Shown one piece after another: positions 1-9,522 of a stretch of 64,000 nucleotides of DNA (position 1 is its first letter; each line of letters starts with the position of its first letter). Both the position numbers and the translations under genes were made by a program. A model generated the notes under the pieces. The model worked only from the letters and a program-made list of their open reading frames with translations. It did not search any database and was not told the DNA's origin. Source of the stretch: Arthrobacter sp. PvP023 (GTDB lineage: Bacteria > Actinomycetota > Actinomycetes > Actinomycetales > Micrococcaceae). The stretch is taken from positions 62,001-126,000 of the forward strand of contig NZ_JAFIBI010000001.1 in NCBI RefSeq assembly GCF_017832975.1. The letters run 5' to 3'.

Positions 1-630
1 TTCCACTCCCGCAGCATCCAATGCCTGCCGGTAGCCGTTCAGGCGCAGGCCCGGACTGTCCGCCGTGTCTCCTGCCGCAGCACCCAGTACGGCGATGCGG
101 CGCCGGCCCCCTGCAAGGAGATGGCCGGTGATTGCCGCCGCGGCTTCGGCGTTCTTCATGGTCACGAGATCGAACCGGGGATCCGCGATGTGCTCTCCCA
201 GCATGACGACCGGCTTGGCGCCCCGGTGCGCGGCGATGGTCTCGGCATCGAGGGTCAGCGGGGTGAACAGCAGTCCGTCCGTGAGCTGGCGGAACGGGCC
301 CTGGAGCGCGCTCAGCTCGTGCGCGGCGGTGGCCCCGGACTGCTCCACCAGGACGCGGTAGCCGCGGCCGGCCGCAACGGTCATCAGCCGGGACGCGAGT
401 TCCGCGTAATACGGGATGGAGAGGTCGGACAGCACCAGCCCCAGCATGCGGGTTTTCCCGGAGCGCAGGCTTCGCGCCGTCAGGTTGGCTTCGTAGCCCA
501 GTTCCGCGATGGCATCCAGCACCTTCTGCCTGGTGGCCGGCCGGATGAACTCGTAGTCGTTGAGCACATTGGACACGGTCTTCAACGAGACGCCGGCGGC
601 GCGCGCAACGTCATTCATGGTCACAGCCAC
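1..630 (-). CDS. LacI-family transcriptional regulator, C-terminus cut by window edge
   Basis: Reading leftwards from a GTG at 630, an open frame runs off the window without a stop. The N-terminus carries a LacI helix-turn-helix (NDVARAAGVSLKTVSNVLN), then the hinge and the start of the periplasmic-binding-like effector domain (MLGLVLSDLSIPYYAEL and later GGRRRIAVLG). GTG at 630 is chosen because AAGGGA lies 7 bases upstream; in-frame GTG 624 and ATG 618 are alternatives. It is divergent from the glycosidase at 780, and an AACGTT-centred operator lies between them. A near-identical operator precedes the arabinofuranosidase gene. By inference it represses arabinan/arabinoside-degrading genes and is released by a pentose or oligosaccharide. 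About the last third of a normal 340-residue protein is missing because of the window edge. Confidence 0.9.
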   Translation of the reverse strand, partial: MAVTMNDVARAAGVSLKTVSNVLNDYEFIRPATRQKVLDAIAELGYEANLTARSLRSGKTRMLGLVLSDLSIPYYAELASRLMTVAAGRGYRVLVEQSGATAAHELSALQGPFRQLTDGLLFTPLTLDAETIAAHRGAKPVVMLGEHIADPRFDLVTMKNAEAAAAITGHLLAGGRRRIAVLGAAAGDTADSPGLRLNGYRQALDAAGVE

Positions 631-704
631 AGGTGATTCCCTTCCCGGCAACATCTTCAGCTACATCGTTGCAGACCGGCACGGTTTTTGCCCTGTCCAC
701 GCCT

Positions 705-720
705 TATACAACGTTATAGA
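705..720. promoter_or_regulatory. Probable LacI-family operator, copy 1
   Basis: TATACAACGTTATAGA is an imperfect palindrome centred on AACGTT. It lies between the divergent LacI gene and the glycosidase gene at 780. Its last 14 bases (ACAACGTTATAGA with the preceding T) recur upstream of the arabinofuranosidase gene at 3341-3356. Binding by the neighbouring regulator is inferred. Confidence 0.65.
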
Positions 721-779
721 ATGAGCCCGGCCGCAGCATCCGAACCGGCCCTCCGCCCGCGAGTCCCGAAGGAACAGCC

Positions 780-1772
780 ATGCCGCCTGCCACGTCCCCC
801 CTCTTCCGCTGCCCGGTGTTCGACGGCGCCGCCGATCCCACTGTCATCCACCGCCGCGGCACCGGCGAGTGGTGGATGTTCTACACGGCCCGCCGCGCCA
901 CCCTCACCACAGGCGGCGTGGACTGGATCACCGGCACCCGGATCGGAATCGCCGTCTCCGCCGACGCCGGAGCGTCCTGGCAGTACCGCGGCGTGGTGGA
1001 GGGCCTCGATCCGGAAGACTCCCCCGGGCTTAACACGCACTGGGCCCCCGAAGTCGTGTGGCATGACGGCGAGTATCACATGTTCCTGACCTGGGGCGCG
1101 GGCGCTCCGGGCACCTGGGCCGAGCAGACGAGGCGTCGGCTTGTGCACTTCACCAGCCCCGACCTGGAGCAATGGGAGTTCGAAAGCCGGGTGGACGTCG
1201 GCTCCGAGAACGTCATCGACGCAGCGTTTGCGGTGGTGGCGGACGGCCGCCCGCGGCTCTGGTTCAAGGACGAGGTGGACGGCTCCACCACCTGGTCGGC
1301 GGTGTGGGAAGAAACAGGTTCAAGAGGCCATTGGCGCGCCGAAGGCCAGGTGATCGGGTTGCCCGCCCACGAAGGTCCCAACGTGTTCCGGCTTGGCGGC
1401 TGGTACTGGATGGTGGTGGACGAGTGGCGCGGCCAGGCCGTGCACCGCTCGGCCGATGGCCTGGCCTGGACCCGGCAGGAAGCCGGCAACGGCCTCATCC
1501 TGGATGCACCCGGCGCCGGCGCGGACGACGCCACCTACGGGCGGCACGCGGATGTGGTCACCCAGGGCGGCCACGCCTACATCTTCTACTTCACGCATCC
1601 GGAATGGCAGGACACCGAGATGGCCAACGGCCTGGCGGATCCGGCCCGGGCTGTCCGGGAGCAGCGCACCAGCATCCACGCGGCACGGCTGCATGTGGAA
1701 GGGGACGTCCTGGTCTGCACACGCGACCTGGACGCCCCCGTCCACCTTGACCCGGCGTTGCTCGAGGACTAG
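780..1772 (+). CDS. Glycosyl hydrolase, five-bladed beta-propeller (GH43/GH32-like)
   Basis: A 330-residue protein with no signal peptide, so probably cytoplasmic. Features of the GH43/32/68 beta-propeller clan are visible: an early Asp in AADPTVI, the repeated blade pattern (GEWWMFYT, GEYHMFLTW, GWYWMVVDEW, GHAYIFYFT), and APEVVWHDG, typical of the second acidic region. The likely role is cleaving arabinose- or xylose-containing oligosaccharides; the exact bond cannot be read from sequence. ATG at 780 has AAGGAAC at a good distance. Its stop codon overlaps the stop of the convergent arabinofuranosidase gene in the palindrome CTAG. The operator at 705-720 suggests co-control with that gene. 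Confidence 0.8.
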   Translation: MPPATSPLFRCPVFDGAADPTVIHRRGTGEWWMFYTARRATLTTGGVDWITGTRIGIAVSADAGASWQYRGVVEGLDPEDSPGLNTHWAPEVVWHDGEYHMFLTWGAGAPGTWAEQTRRRLVHFTSPDLEQWEFESRVDVGSENVIDAAFAVVADGRPRLWFKDEVDGSTTWSAVWEETGSRGHWRAEGQVIGLPAHEGPNVFRLGGWYWMVVDEWRGQAVHRSADGLAWTRQEAGNGLILDAPGAGADDATYGRHADVVTQGGHAYIFYFTHPEWQDTEMANGLADPARAVREQRTSIHAARLHVEGDVLVCTRDLDAPVHLDPALLED

Positions 1773-3316
1773 CTGGCCGCCCCGTCGACGGCCAGGCGGA
1801 TCATGCTCCAGGAGACGGCGGGGAGCTCGGCGGTGAGCCGGCCGCCGTCGAGCTTTACGCTGACGTTTTCGCCGGGCAGCACCGAGGTGGAGTCATCCGC
1901 CGTGGCCTGCCAGTACGGGTCCTTGTTGGCATAGGTGACCGCCTCGATGACCTTCGCGTTGCCCAGCCCGGCGACGGCGGCGCTCAACGTGAGCGAGTCC
2001 GCGGCCGAACGGTTCACGGCAAACACCACGGCTTCACCCGACGCGGCGTCGAAGGTCGCCACGGCGGACAGCGCGGCGAAGTCCGCGGTCTTGCCGCCGC
2101 TGAGCAGCGGGGACTCGACGGCGAGCTGCAGCACCGTGCCCCTGGCGTGCTCCGACGTCAGGGCGAACGGATGGAAGGTGGTCTGCTTCCAGGCGCGGCC
2201 GCCGGGTTCCGTCATGATCGGGGCAATCACATTGACCAGCTGCGCCAGGCTGGCGGAGTGGACGCGGTCGGTGTTGCGGAGCAGCGTGATGAGGAGATCA
2301 CCGACAACCACGGCATCCGCCACGGTGTACCGGTCCTCAAGGAGCACGGGCGCCACCGGCCAGTCCTTGCCGGCGGGCGACTTCGATTCGTCGCGGCTCA
2401 TGTGCCAGACGTTCCACTCGTCGAAGGAGATGTTCACCTGTTTGGTGGACTTCTTGACCGACTTCACATGGTCGATATGCGCCACGATGTCCTTGATGAA
2501 CGCCTCCATCCGATGCCCGGACGAGAGGTGCTCCTGCAGGTCGCCGAAGTCCTCGAAGTACTGGTGCGCCGAGATCAAGTCCACGAGTTCGTAGGTTTCG
2601 GTGAGGACCACCCGCTCCCACTCGCCGAACGTGGGCATGCTCGGAGCGGAACTGCCACAGGCCACGAGCTCCAGGTCGGGCTCCACCATCCGCATGGCGC
2701 GGGCGGTGTCGGCGGCGAGCCGGCCGTATTCGGTGGCGTTCTTGTGGCCGATCTGCCAGAAGCCGTCCATCTCGTTGCCCAGGCACCACATTTTGATGCC
2801 GTAGCCGTTTTCGGCCCCGTTGGCCCGGCGCTGGTCGGAGAAGGCGGTGCCGCCGTCGATATTGCAGTATTCGAGCAGGTCCAGGGCTTCCTGGGTCCCG
2901 CGGGTACCCAGGTTCACGGCCATCATCGGCTCGACGCCGGCCTTGGCGGACCATTTGGCAAACTCGTCCACGCCCACATGGTTGGGGTCGGTGGAGTGCC
3001 AGGCCAGGTCCAGCCGGGCCGGCCGCTGCTCCATCGGCCCCACGCCGTCCTCCCAGCGGTAGCCGGAGACGAAGTTCCCGCCCGGATAGCGCACCGTGGA
3101 CACGCCCAGCTCGCGGGTGAGTTCCAGGACGTCGGTCCGGAAGCCGTCCCCGTCAGCCTTGGGGTGCCCCGGCTCGAAGATGCCGGTGTAGACGCAGCGG
3201 CCCAGGTGCTCCACAAACGCGCCGAAGGTGCGGCGCCGGACCGGCCCCACGGTGAAGGCCGGGTCCAGGGTGATCTTGGCAGTTATCTTGCCTGCGGCAG
3301 ATTCGCTAGTTCTCAC
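1769..3316 (-). CDS. abfA: Alpha-L-arabinofuranosidase, GH51
   Basis: A 515-residue protein of normal GH51 length. It removes terminal alpha-L-arabinofuranosyl residues from arabino-oligosaccharides, giving L-arabinose for the araBDA products. Recognisable parts are the N-terminal FGAFVEHLGRCVYTGIFEP, the YPGGNFVSGYRWEDGVGP segment, the acid/base glutamate in WCLGNEMDGFWQIGH, the nucleophile in ISFDEWNVW, and a C-terminal beta-sandwich. No signal peptide is present, so it acts in the cytoplasm. The start is GTG at 3316 with GAGGATG upstream. The promoter region holds an AACGTT operator (3341-3356) and a TTGTTAGCG half-site (3362-3371), so two LacI proteins may act on it. Confidence 0.96.
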   Translation of the reverse strand: MRTSESAAGKITAKITLDPAFTVGPVRRRTFGAFVEHLGRCVYTGIFEPGHPKADGDGFRTDVLELTRELGVSTVRYPGGNFVSGYRWEDGVGPMEQRPARLDLAWHSTDPNHVGVDEFAKWSAKAGVEPMMAVNLGTRGTQEALDLLEYCNIDGGTAFSDQRRANGAENGYGIKMWCLGNEMDGFWQIGHKNATEYGRLAADTARAMRMVEPDLELVACGSSAPSMPTFGEWERVVLTETYELVDLISAHQYFEDFGDLQEHLSSGHRMEAFIKDIVAHIDHVKSVKKSTKQVNISFDEWNVWHMSRDESKSPAGKDWPVAPVLLEDRYTVADAVVVGDLLITLLRNTDRVHSASLAQLVNVIAPIMTEPGGRAWKQTTFHPFALTSEHARGTVLQLAVESPLLSGGKTADFAALSAVATFDAASGEAVVFAVNRSAADSLTLSAAVAGLGNAKVIEAVTYANKDPYWQATADDSTSVLPGENVSVKLDGGRLTAELPAVSWSMIRLAVDGAAS

Positions 3317-3340
3317 GTAAACATCCTCGTTTTCTCATCT

Positions 3341-3356
3341 TCTACAACGTTATAGA
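3341..3356. promoter_or_regulatory. Probable LacI-family operator, copy 2
   Basis: TCTACAACGTTATAGA is a 16-bp palindrome with 14 of 16 symmetric positions, 25 bases upstream of the abfA start. It shares TACAACGTTATAGA with the site at 705-720. The position next to the start fits repression. Confidence 0.7.
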
Positions 3357-3497
3357 AAACCATTGTTAGCGTTCATCATCCGGACGTCAAGAGGGGACTT
3401 CCGGACCTATGGCCCTCATGGACCGGCGGCCTACCTTTAAGGGCAAAGATCTGTGAGGCCGACGCCTCTAAAAACCAGGCCAGCGAAAGGGAGTCCG

Positions 3498-4601
3498 ATG
3501 ATCTCATCGCGAGCCGGAACCCGTGTCCGGGCTGGCGTCCGGGCCGGTGTAACCCTGACCGTGTTGGCAATCCTTGGCTCCGGCATGGCCGGATGCACGG
3601 GGGCAGACCAGCGCCCGGCCCCTTCCTCCTCCTCAGCTGCAGGATCCACAACTCAAGGCTCCTCCGGGACAGCCCTTGCCACCCAGCCGGGCACGCCGCA
3701 GGCAGCCGCGGACATCCCGTCCATCGTGGAGACCGTCCAGCCGTCCGTTGTCACGGTGCTCACCAACGGCGGGCTGGGCAGCGGCGTGGTCTTCACGGCG
3801 GAGGGACTGATCCTCACCAACGAGCATGTGGTGCGGGGCAACACCGACGTGGAGATCGCCTTTGCTGACGGCCAGCGGGTTGCGGGCACCGTCAAGGCCA
3901 CGGATGCCATTTCGGACCTGGCCCTCGTGGAGGCGAAGCGCACGGGGCTTCCTGCCGCGAAGTTCCAGTCCGAACTCCCCCGGGTGGGCGAACTGGCAAT
4001 CGTGATCGGCTCGCCGCTGGGTTTCGAAAACACGGCGACGGCGGGGATCATCTCCGGCTTGCACCGCGAGATCCCGGGCTCGGCGGCCAGCAGCCAGTCG
4101 CTGGTGGACCTGATCCAGACCGATGCGGCCATCAGCCCCGGGAACTCCGGCGGCGCCGTGGTGAATGCCCGGGGCGAGGTGATCGGCATCAGTGAGGCGT
4201 ACATCCCGCCGCAGTCCGGGGCGGTGGCGCTGGGCTTCGCGATCCCCGCGGCGACCGCCGTCCGGGTAGCCGAGCAGTTGCGCGAGGACGGGACCGCGGA
4301 CCACGCCTTCATCGGCCTCCGCCCGGATGCGATCACCTCACAGATCGCAGACATGCTGGGACTCGAAAACACCCGCGGTGCCCTGGTGCTCTCGGTGGTG
4401 GACGGCGGACCCGCGGACCGTGCGGGCATCCGGCCCGGGGACGTCCTTGTCTCCTTGGACGGCAAGGAACTGGCCTCACCCGAAGACCTGCTCGCCGAAC
4501 TCCGCGGCAAGAACCCGGACCAGACCGTTAACGTCGGCTACCGCCGGGGTACGGAATCCAAGGAAGCCAAAGTCACCCTCGCTGCCCGCCCCGCCTCGTA
4601 G
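3498..4601 (+). CDS. HtrA/DegP-like serine protease lipoprotein with C-terminal PDZ domain
   Basis: A 367-residue trypsin-fold protease for envelope protein quality control. The N-terminus has basic residues, a hydrophobic stretch and a lipobox-like GMAGC (Cys33), suggesting a membrane-anchored lipoprotein, then a low-complexity Ser/Ala/Gln linker. The catalytic triad is His110 (NEHVV), Asp140 (ISDLALVE) and Ser217 (GNSGGAVV). A PDZ domain occupies about residues 270-360 (GALVLSVVDGGPADRAGIRPGDVLVS spans its core). ATG at 3498 is preferred over the in-frame ATG at 3453 because GAAAGGGAG precedes it and the lipoprotein signal then starts properly. It is unrelated to the arabinose genes around it and convergent with araA. 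Confidence 0.93.
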   Translation: MISSRAGTRVRAGVRAGVTLTVLAILGSGMAGCTGADQRPAPSSSSAAGSTTQGSSGTALATQPGTPQAAADIPSIVETVQPSVVTVLTNGGLGSGVVFTAEGLILTNEHVVRGNTDVEIAFADGQRVAGTVKATDAISDLALVEAKRTGLPAAKFQSELPRVGELAIVIGSPLGFENTATAGIISGLHREIPGSAASSQSLVDLIQTDAAISPGNSGGAVVNARGEVIGISEAYIPPQSGAVALGFAIPAATAVRVAEQLREDGTADHAFIGLRPDAITSQIADMLGLENTRGALVLSVVDGGPADRAGIRPGDVLVSLDGKELASPEDLLAELRGKNPDQTVNVGYRRGTESKEAKVTLAARPAS

Positions 4602-4626
4602 GGCTGAGCGGACAGCGGAGTAGCTC

Positions 4627-6147
4627 CTACAGCCCGCCGGCCAGCTTGTAGTAGGCCGCGTTCCAGTTCAGTTCCTTCTTGAACTGCCTGATGGTGGTGC
4701 CTTCGTCGATGGTCAGCAGTTCGGTCTTCGCAATCTCGGCGAAGTCCTCGAACACGTCCATGCCCACGGCGGTGGACAGCACCGTGTGGTGCGCCGCGCC
4801 GGCGGTGAGCCAGGCCGCTGCGGAGGTGGCGAAGTCCGGTTTGGGAGACCACAGGGCCCGGGCCACCGGCAGGTTGGGCAGCGGCTCGTCCAGGTCCACC
4901 ACGTCGACGGCATTCGCCACGAGGCGGAAACGGTCGCGCATGTCGGACAGCGCCACCACTACTCCGGGGCCGGCGTCGGTGTCGAATACCATGCGGACGG
5001 GATCTTCCTTGCCGCCGATGCCCAGCGGGTGGATCTCGACTCGCGGCCTGGTGGCGGTCAGCGACGGGCAGACCTCCAGCATGTGCGCACCCAGGATTTT
5101 CTCCTGGCCGGGGGCAAGGTGGTAGGTGTAGTCCTCCATGAGCGAAGCTCCGCCGGGCAGTCCTGCGCCCATCACTTTGGCGGCGCGCACCAGGATGGCG
5201 GTCTTCCAGTCGCCCTCGGCGCCGAAGCCGTAGCCGTCCGCCATCAGCCGCTGCACGGCCATGCCGGGTAACTGGCGCAGTTCGCCCACGTCCTCAAAGG
5301 AGGTGGTGAACGCGGCCGAGCCGTTGGCCTCAAGGAAACTCCGCAGGCCGAGTTCGATCCGGGCGCTGTAGCGCAGCGATTCGTGCCGCGCTCCCCCGGC
5401 CTGCAACTCGGGGACCACGTCGTAGAGGCGCTCGTACTCCGCAACGAGCGCGTCGACGTCGGACTCCGCAGCGCCGTGCACGGCGTCGGCGAGCTCGTTC
5501 ACGGACCAGGTGTTCACCGAGACGCCGAAGCGGAGCTCGGCCTCGGTCTTGTCACCTTCGGTGACGGCCACGTTGCGCATGTTGTCGCCGAAACGGGTCA
5601 GTTTCAGGGTGCGGACGGCGGCCCAACCCGCGGACGCCCGCTGCCAGACGCCCACCTGGCGGGTGACCTCCGGGTTGGACACGTGGCCCACCACGGTCTT
5701 GCGGGGGATGCCCAGCCGGGACTGGATGTAGCCGAACTCGCGGTCGCCGTGGGCGGCCTGGTTGAGGTTCATGAAGTCGAAATCGATGTCCGCCCAGGGC
5801 AGCTCGACGTTGGCCTGGGTGTGCAGGTGCAGCAGCGGTTTGCGCAGCAGGTCCAGGCCCTGGATCCACATCTTGGCCGGGCTGAACGTGTGCATCCAGG
5901 CGGTCACGCCGATGACGGAATCGTCGGAGTTCGCTTCCAGCGCGGTGCGGCGGATGGCTTCCGAATCAGTGAGGACGGGCTTCCAGACCACCTTGACCGG
6001 GACATCGGAGGAATCGTTCAGCGCGGCGGCAATCTCCTGCGACTGCGCTGCGACCTGCTTGAGGACGTCCTCGCCATACAGGTGCTGGCTGCCGGTGAGG
6101 AACCAGACCTCGTACTGCTGGAGGGACGTGTTGTTTGCGTTGCTCAT
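4627..6147 (-). CDS. araA: L-arabinose isomerase
   Basis: A 506-residue enzyme of the normal length (about 500). It converts L-arabinose to L-ribulose in the cytoplasm and needs Mn2+. The start MSNANNT is followed by the family signature [15 protein letters not shown]. Metal and active-site segments include [35 protein letters not shown] and [16 protein letters not shown] at 6147 has GGAGAA upstream; the frame stays open further 5' but there it overlaps araD and is not coding. It is the last gene of araB-araD-araA, 35 bases after araD. Confidence 0.98.
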   Translation of the reverse strand: MSNANNTSLQQYEVWFLTGSQHLYGEDVLKQVAAQSQEIAAALNDSSDVPVKVVWKPVLTDSEAIRRTALEANSDDSVIGVTAWMHTFSPAKMWIQGLDLLRKPLLHLHTQANVELPWADIDFDFMNLNQAAHGDREFGYIQSRLGIPRKTVVGHVSNPEVTRQVGVWQRASAGWAAVRTLKLTRFGDNMRNVAVTEGDKTEAELRFGVSVNTWSVNELADAVHGAAESDVDALVAEYERLYDVVPELQAGGARHESLRYSARIELGLRSFLEANGSAAFTTSFEDVGELRQLPGMAVQRLMADGYGFGAEGDWKTAILVRAAKVMGAGLPGGASLMEDYTYHLAPGQEKILGAHMLEVCPSLTATRPRVEIHPLGIGGKEDPVRMVFDTDAGPGVVVALSDMRDRFRLVANAVDVVDLDEPLPNLPVARALWSPKPDFATSAAAWLTAGAAHHTVLSTAVGMDVFEDFAEIAKTELLTIDEGTTIRQFKKELNWNAAYYKLAGGL

Positions 6148-6182
6148 GGGGGTTCTCCTGAAGAAACGGGCGCGCTGCGGCG

Positions 6183-6863
6183 CTACTGGCCGTAGACGTT
6201 CTGGTAGCGGGCATAGAGGGATTCGATGCTGTCCTGGTCGATGGGCAGCGGTTCGCCCAGCTGGCGGGAGATGTGGACGGTGCGCGCCACTTCCTCGCAC
6301 ATCACGGCGGCCTTCACCGCGGATCTGGCGTCCTTGCCGATGGTGAACGGGCCGTGGTTCTGCATCAGGACCGCGGGGGATGTGGAGTTCCGCAAGGTTT
6401 CCACAATCCCCTGGCCGATCGAGTCGTCGCCGATCAGCGCGAAGGGGCCCACCGGGATGCTGCCGCCGAACTCGTCGCTCATCATGGTGAGCACGCACGG
6501 GATAGCTTCGCCGCGGGCCGCCCACGCTGTGGCGTAGGTGGAGTGCGTGTGCACCACGCCGCCCACTTCCGGCATATGCCTGTAGACGTATGCATGCGCG
6601 GCAGTGTCCGACGACGGCGAGAACGGCGGATTGCCCCACTCCCCGTCCGCCGGGGTGCCGTAGAGGTCGGTGACAACCATGCTCCCGGGGGTGAGGTCCG
6701 CATAGGAGACTCCGGACGGCTTGATGATCATCAGGTCGTGGCCGGGAACCCGGGCGGAGACGTTGCCGGCCGTCCACACCACCAGTTCGTAGCGGGTGAG
6801 CTCGGCGTGAAGGTCGCAGACCTCGCGGCGGACCTGCGCGATGGTTTCGAGGAGGTGGCTCAT
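6183..6863 (-). CDS. araD: L-ribulose-5-phosphate 4-epimerase
   Basis: A 226-residue class II aldolase-family enzyme that epimerises L-ribulose 5-phosphate to D-xylulose 5-phosphate, feeding the pentose phosphate pathway. Visible features are [12 protein letters not shown], the phosphate-binding and catalytic segment [10 protein letters not shown], the zinc ligands in [12 protein letters not shown] and the third His in [10 protein letters not shown]. Its ATG overlaps the araB stop in ATGA, so translation is probably coupled; the start lacks a strong independent ribosome site. Confidence 0.97.
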   Translation of the reverse strand: MSHLLETIAQVRREVCDLHAELTRYELVVWTAGNVSARVPGHDLMIIKPSGVSYADLTPGSMVVTDLYGTPADGEWGNPPFSPSSDTAAHAYVYRHMPEVGGVVHTHSTYATAWAARGEAIPCVLTMMSDEFGGSIPVGPFALIGDDSIGQGIVETLRNSTSPAVLMQNHGPFTIGKDARSAVKAAVMCEEVARTVHISRQLGEPLPIDQDSIESLYARYQNVYGQ

Positions 6864-8590
6864 GCGGACACCGGCTCTGTGGCATGGTCAATGGCCGCCA
6901 ACGACGGCCTGGCCGCACGCTGGATGGCTTTGAGCCGGTGCATTACGCTGTTGGTGCCGCGGCCAAAATAGTCGTGCAGCGTGCGGTACTCCTGGAAGAG
7001 CTTTTCGTAGGCCGCAACATTTTCCGGAATGGGAAGATAAATCCCGCCGGGCTCTGAGCCCATGGCAGCCGAAGCGGCGCGGACGTCCGGGTATTCACCC
7101 GCCGCGACGGCGGCGTGGATGGCGGAGCCCAACGCAGGCCCCTGGGCGGAACCGATGGTGGACAGCGGCAGGCCTGTGACGTCGGCATAGATCTGCATGA
7201 GCAGCCTGTTCTTCAGCAGGCCGCCGGCCACGATGAATTCTTTGACCGGAACTCCCGCGTCGCGGAAGGCGTCCACGATGGTGCGTGTGCCGAAGGCCGT
7301 GGCTTCCAGCAAGGCCCGGTAGCTGTCTTCGGGGCGGGTGGCGAGGGTCTGGCCCACCACCACGCCGGACAGTTCATGGTCCACCAGCACGGAGCGGTTG
7401 CCGGAGTGCCAGTCCAGGGCTATCAGCCCGTGTTCGCCGATGGCCTGGCGGGAGGCGAGGTCCGTAAGGTATTCGTGGATGCCCAGCCCCTGCCCGGCGG
7501 CAGCCTGGTGGTATTCGGGCGGGACGCCGTTGTTGGTGAACCAGCCGAAGATGTCGCCTACCCCGCTCTGGCCCGCTTCGTAGCCCCACAGTCCGTCAAC
7601 GATGCCACCGTCCACCACGCCGCACATGCCAGGGACTTCCCGCAGCTCGGCGCCGTTCATGACGTGGCAGGTGGAGGTGCCCATAATGGCCACCAGCTGA
7701 CCGGGCTCCACGGCCTTCGCGGCGGGGGCCGTGACGTGGGCGTCCACATTGCCCACCGCGACGGCGATGCCTTCCGGCAGCCCGGTCCAGGCCGCGGCCT
7801 CGGCCGTCAGCCTGCCTGCGGCGTCGCCCAGCCGCCCGATGGGGTGTTCGAGCTTGGTGCTGACAAAATCCTTGAAGTCCGGATTCAGGGCGGCCAGGAA
7901 TTCCTCGGACGGGTATCTGCCGTCCTGGTAAATGCCCTTGTACCCGGCGGTGCAGGCATTGCGGACGTAGTTGCCGCAGAGCTGCCACACGATCCAGTCG
8001 GCGGCCTCCACCCAGTGGTGCATTGCGGCGTACGCTCCCGGGTCCTCCTCCAGCAACTGGAGCCCCTTGGCGAACTCCCATTCGGAGGAAATGAGCCCGC
8101 CGTAGCGCGGCAGCCAGCTTTCTCCTCGGTCGGCGGCCAAGGCGTTGATCCGGTCCGCCTGCGGCTGGGCGGCATGGTGGCGCCACAGTTTCACATAGGC
8201 GTGCGGCCGGTTCGCGAAGCCGGAAAGTTCATTCAACGGTGTGCCATCGGCCCTGACCGGGACCATGGTGCAGGCGGTGAAGTCGGTGGCGATGCCCACC
8301 ACGGCGGCCGGGGCGATCCCTGCGTCGGCAATGGCAGCGGGCACCGCCCGGCGCAACACCTCGCGGTAGTCATCCGGCACCTGCAGGGCCCATTCCCCGG
8401 GAAGCCGTTCGGCGCCGTCGCCCGCCAGGTCCGCCGGAAGGGAGTCGGTGACCACGGCGTGGGGATATTCGAACACGCCGCTGCCCAGTTCCTTGCCGTC
8501 CCGGACCCGGACCACCACGGCCCGCCCGGACAGCGTGCCGTAGTCGACGCCGATCACGTAGTTGTCTGAACCGTCTGCTGTGACGTCCAT
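6860..8590 (-). CDS. araB: L-ribulokinase
   Basis: A 576-residue FGGY-family sugar kinase that phosphorylates L-ribulose to L-ribulose 5-phosphate with ATP. The N-terminal [17 protein letters not shown] is the phosphate-1 ATP motif with the ribulokinase-type GTLSGR. Later segments match the family: [26 protein letters not shown], and the C-terminal [20 protein letters not shown] with [15 protein letters not shown] at 8590 is used because GGGAGGAATTG lies just before it; a longer frame upstream crosses the operator and is unlikely. First gene of the araBDA operon, with the palindrome at 8632-8647 42 bases upstream. Confidence 0.97.
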   Translation of the reverse strand: MDVTADGSDNYVIGVDYGTLSGRAVVVRVRDGKELGSGVFEYPHAVVTDSLPADLAGDGAERLPGEWALQVPDDYREVLRRAVPAAIADAGIAPAAVVGIATDFTACTMVPVRADGTPLNELSGFANRPHAYVKLWRHHAAQPQADRINALAADRGESWLPRYGGLISSEWEFAKGLQLLEEDPGAYAAMHHWVEAADWIVWQLCGNYVRNACTAGYKGIYQDGRYPSEEFLAALNPDFKDFVSTKLEHPIGRLGDAAGRLTAEAAAWTGLPEGIAVAVGNVDAHVTAPAAKAVEPGQLVAIMGTSTCHVMNGAELREVPGMCGVVDGGIVDGLWGYEAGQSGVGDIFGWFTNNGVPPEYHQAAAGQGLGIHEYLTDLASRQAIGEHGLIALDWHSGNRSVLVDHELSGVVVGQTLATRPEDSYRALLEATAFGTRTIVDAFRDAGVPVKEFIVAGGLLKNRLLMQIYADVTGLPLSTIGSAQGPALGSAIHAAVAAGEYPDVRAASAAMGSEPGGIYLPIPENVAAYEKLFQEYRTLHDYFGRGTNSVMHRLKAIQRAARPSLAAIDHATEPVSA

Positions 8591-8631
8591 CAATTCCTCC
8601 CATAGTCTCCGCCGCTCTGCGGTTGCCTTAA

Positions 8632-8647
8632 TTGTTAGCGCTAACAA
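8632..8647. promoter_or_regulatory. Perfect palindromic operator of the ara operon
   Basis: TTGTTAGCGCTAACAA is a perfect 16-bp palindrome of LacI-family type (central AGCGCT), upstream of araB. Ten bases (ATTGTTAGCG) also occur at 3362-3371 in the abfA promoter. The LacI protein encoded at 10515-11540 is the likely ligand, by inference. Confidence 0.8.
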
Positions 8648-8688
8648 ACAGAAAGTCAACAGAGAAAGGAGTTCCGAAGGAGCACCGC

Positions 8689-9405
8689 TCACTCAAGGAC
8701 GGCGGTGACAATCACATTGTCGCTGTAGTCCATTCGCTCCTGCAGCCACCTGCCCCCGCAGGTGACCACTTTGAGTTCATGCGGACCGGAACGGCGGAAA
8801 AGTGAATCACCATCGAAGCTATCTTTGGCCATCAGCTCCACACTGACCACCCGGTAGTTCAGCGCGGGCGCGCCCAGGCGTCCCACCTGGACCGCAGTCC
8901 CCGGTGCCAGTGTCTTTAATTGCGAAAAGGGCGCCCGCTCGGAGGTTGTGTCAATGTGCCCTGCGATCACCGCTGTCCCGGCAGCCGCTCCGGGGGCCGG
9001 CCCGAACCTGTACCACCCGGCCTGGTCGAAGGCCTCAGGGATCTCCATGGCCCTGTCGGATGAGACCCCTACCGGCACCACTGCCATGTTGATGGACGTT
9101 CCGGCCACAGAGAGTGATATCGGGGCCGGCGCCGCCTCAGCAGCTGCCGGCAGGCTGGCCGGCCGCTGCGGAATGGATTCCTTATTCTGACCAGGATGCT
9201 GCGAGGCGCCAGGTGCCGCGGCAGGCGGGGACGGAGTCGCGGCCGGCAAGGCACCTTCGCTCGTCACTGCCGCCGAGGGCTGCGGGACGGGCACGGAGGG
9301 AGCGCACGCCGCGAGCAGGAGCGCCGCTGCGGCCACGGCGGCAGCCTTGGGCGGAAAGGAATAACGACGGCGGGACGCCCCTGCCGTCGCGGTGCCTGGC
9401 TTCAT
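8689..9405 (-). CDS. Class F sortase, lipoprotein-type N-terminus
   Basis: A 238-residue protein of the actinobacterial class F sortase group, which cleaves or joins surface proteins outside the membrane. The N-terminus is a signal sequence ending in LLLAAC (Cys34), then a Pro/Ala/Ser-rich spacer of about 60 residues, then the sortase barrel. The catalytic His150 lies in AGHIDT and Cys216 in VVTCGG, followed by an Arg-containing RWLQER. ATG at 9405 has GGAAGG six bases upstream. It sits 117 bases behind the DUF4397 gene, with a strong hairpin between. No LPXTG substrate is visible in the window. Confidence 0.85.
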   Translation of the reverse strand: MKPGTATAGASRRRYSFPPKAAAVAAAALLLAACAPSVPVPQPSAAVTSEGALPAATPSPPAAAPGASQHPGQNKESIPQRPASLPAAAEAAPAPISLSVAGTSINMAVVPVGVSSDRAMEIPEAFDQAGWYRFGPAPGAAAGTAVIAGHIDTTSERAPFSQLKTLAPGTAVQVGRLGAPALNYRVVSVELMAKDSFDGDSLFRRSGPHELKVVTCGGRWLQERMDYSDNVIVTAVLE

Positions 9406-9465
9406 GACCGGCCTTCCCCGAGGCAAGCACCGTCAGGGCTTGCAACGTTGGTTGATGAGGACTGC

Positions 9466-9501
9466 GGCCCGGCCGTCCGACGCGCGTCGGGCGGCCGGGC
9501 C
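9466..9501 (-). terminator. Strong hairpin between DUF4397 and sortase genes
   Basis: Two 16-base arms (9466-9481 and 9486-9501) pair with one G-T wobble around a GCGC loop. There is no U-run after it in the minus direction, so it is more likely an attenuator or mRNA-stabilising stem than a classical intrinsic terminator. Confidence 0.5.
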
Positions 9502-9522
9502 TCCTGCTGCCGTACCGCCTTG

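Noticed and set aside
6148..6918. 5' extension of the araA frame by about 257 codons
   Set aside because: It overlaps araD in another frame, has Arg/Pro-rich shadow composition, and araA homologs start at MSNANN with GGAGAA upstream.
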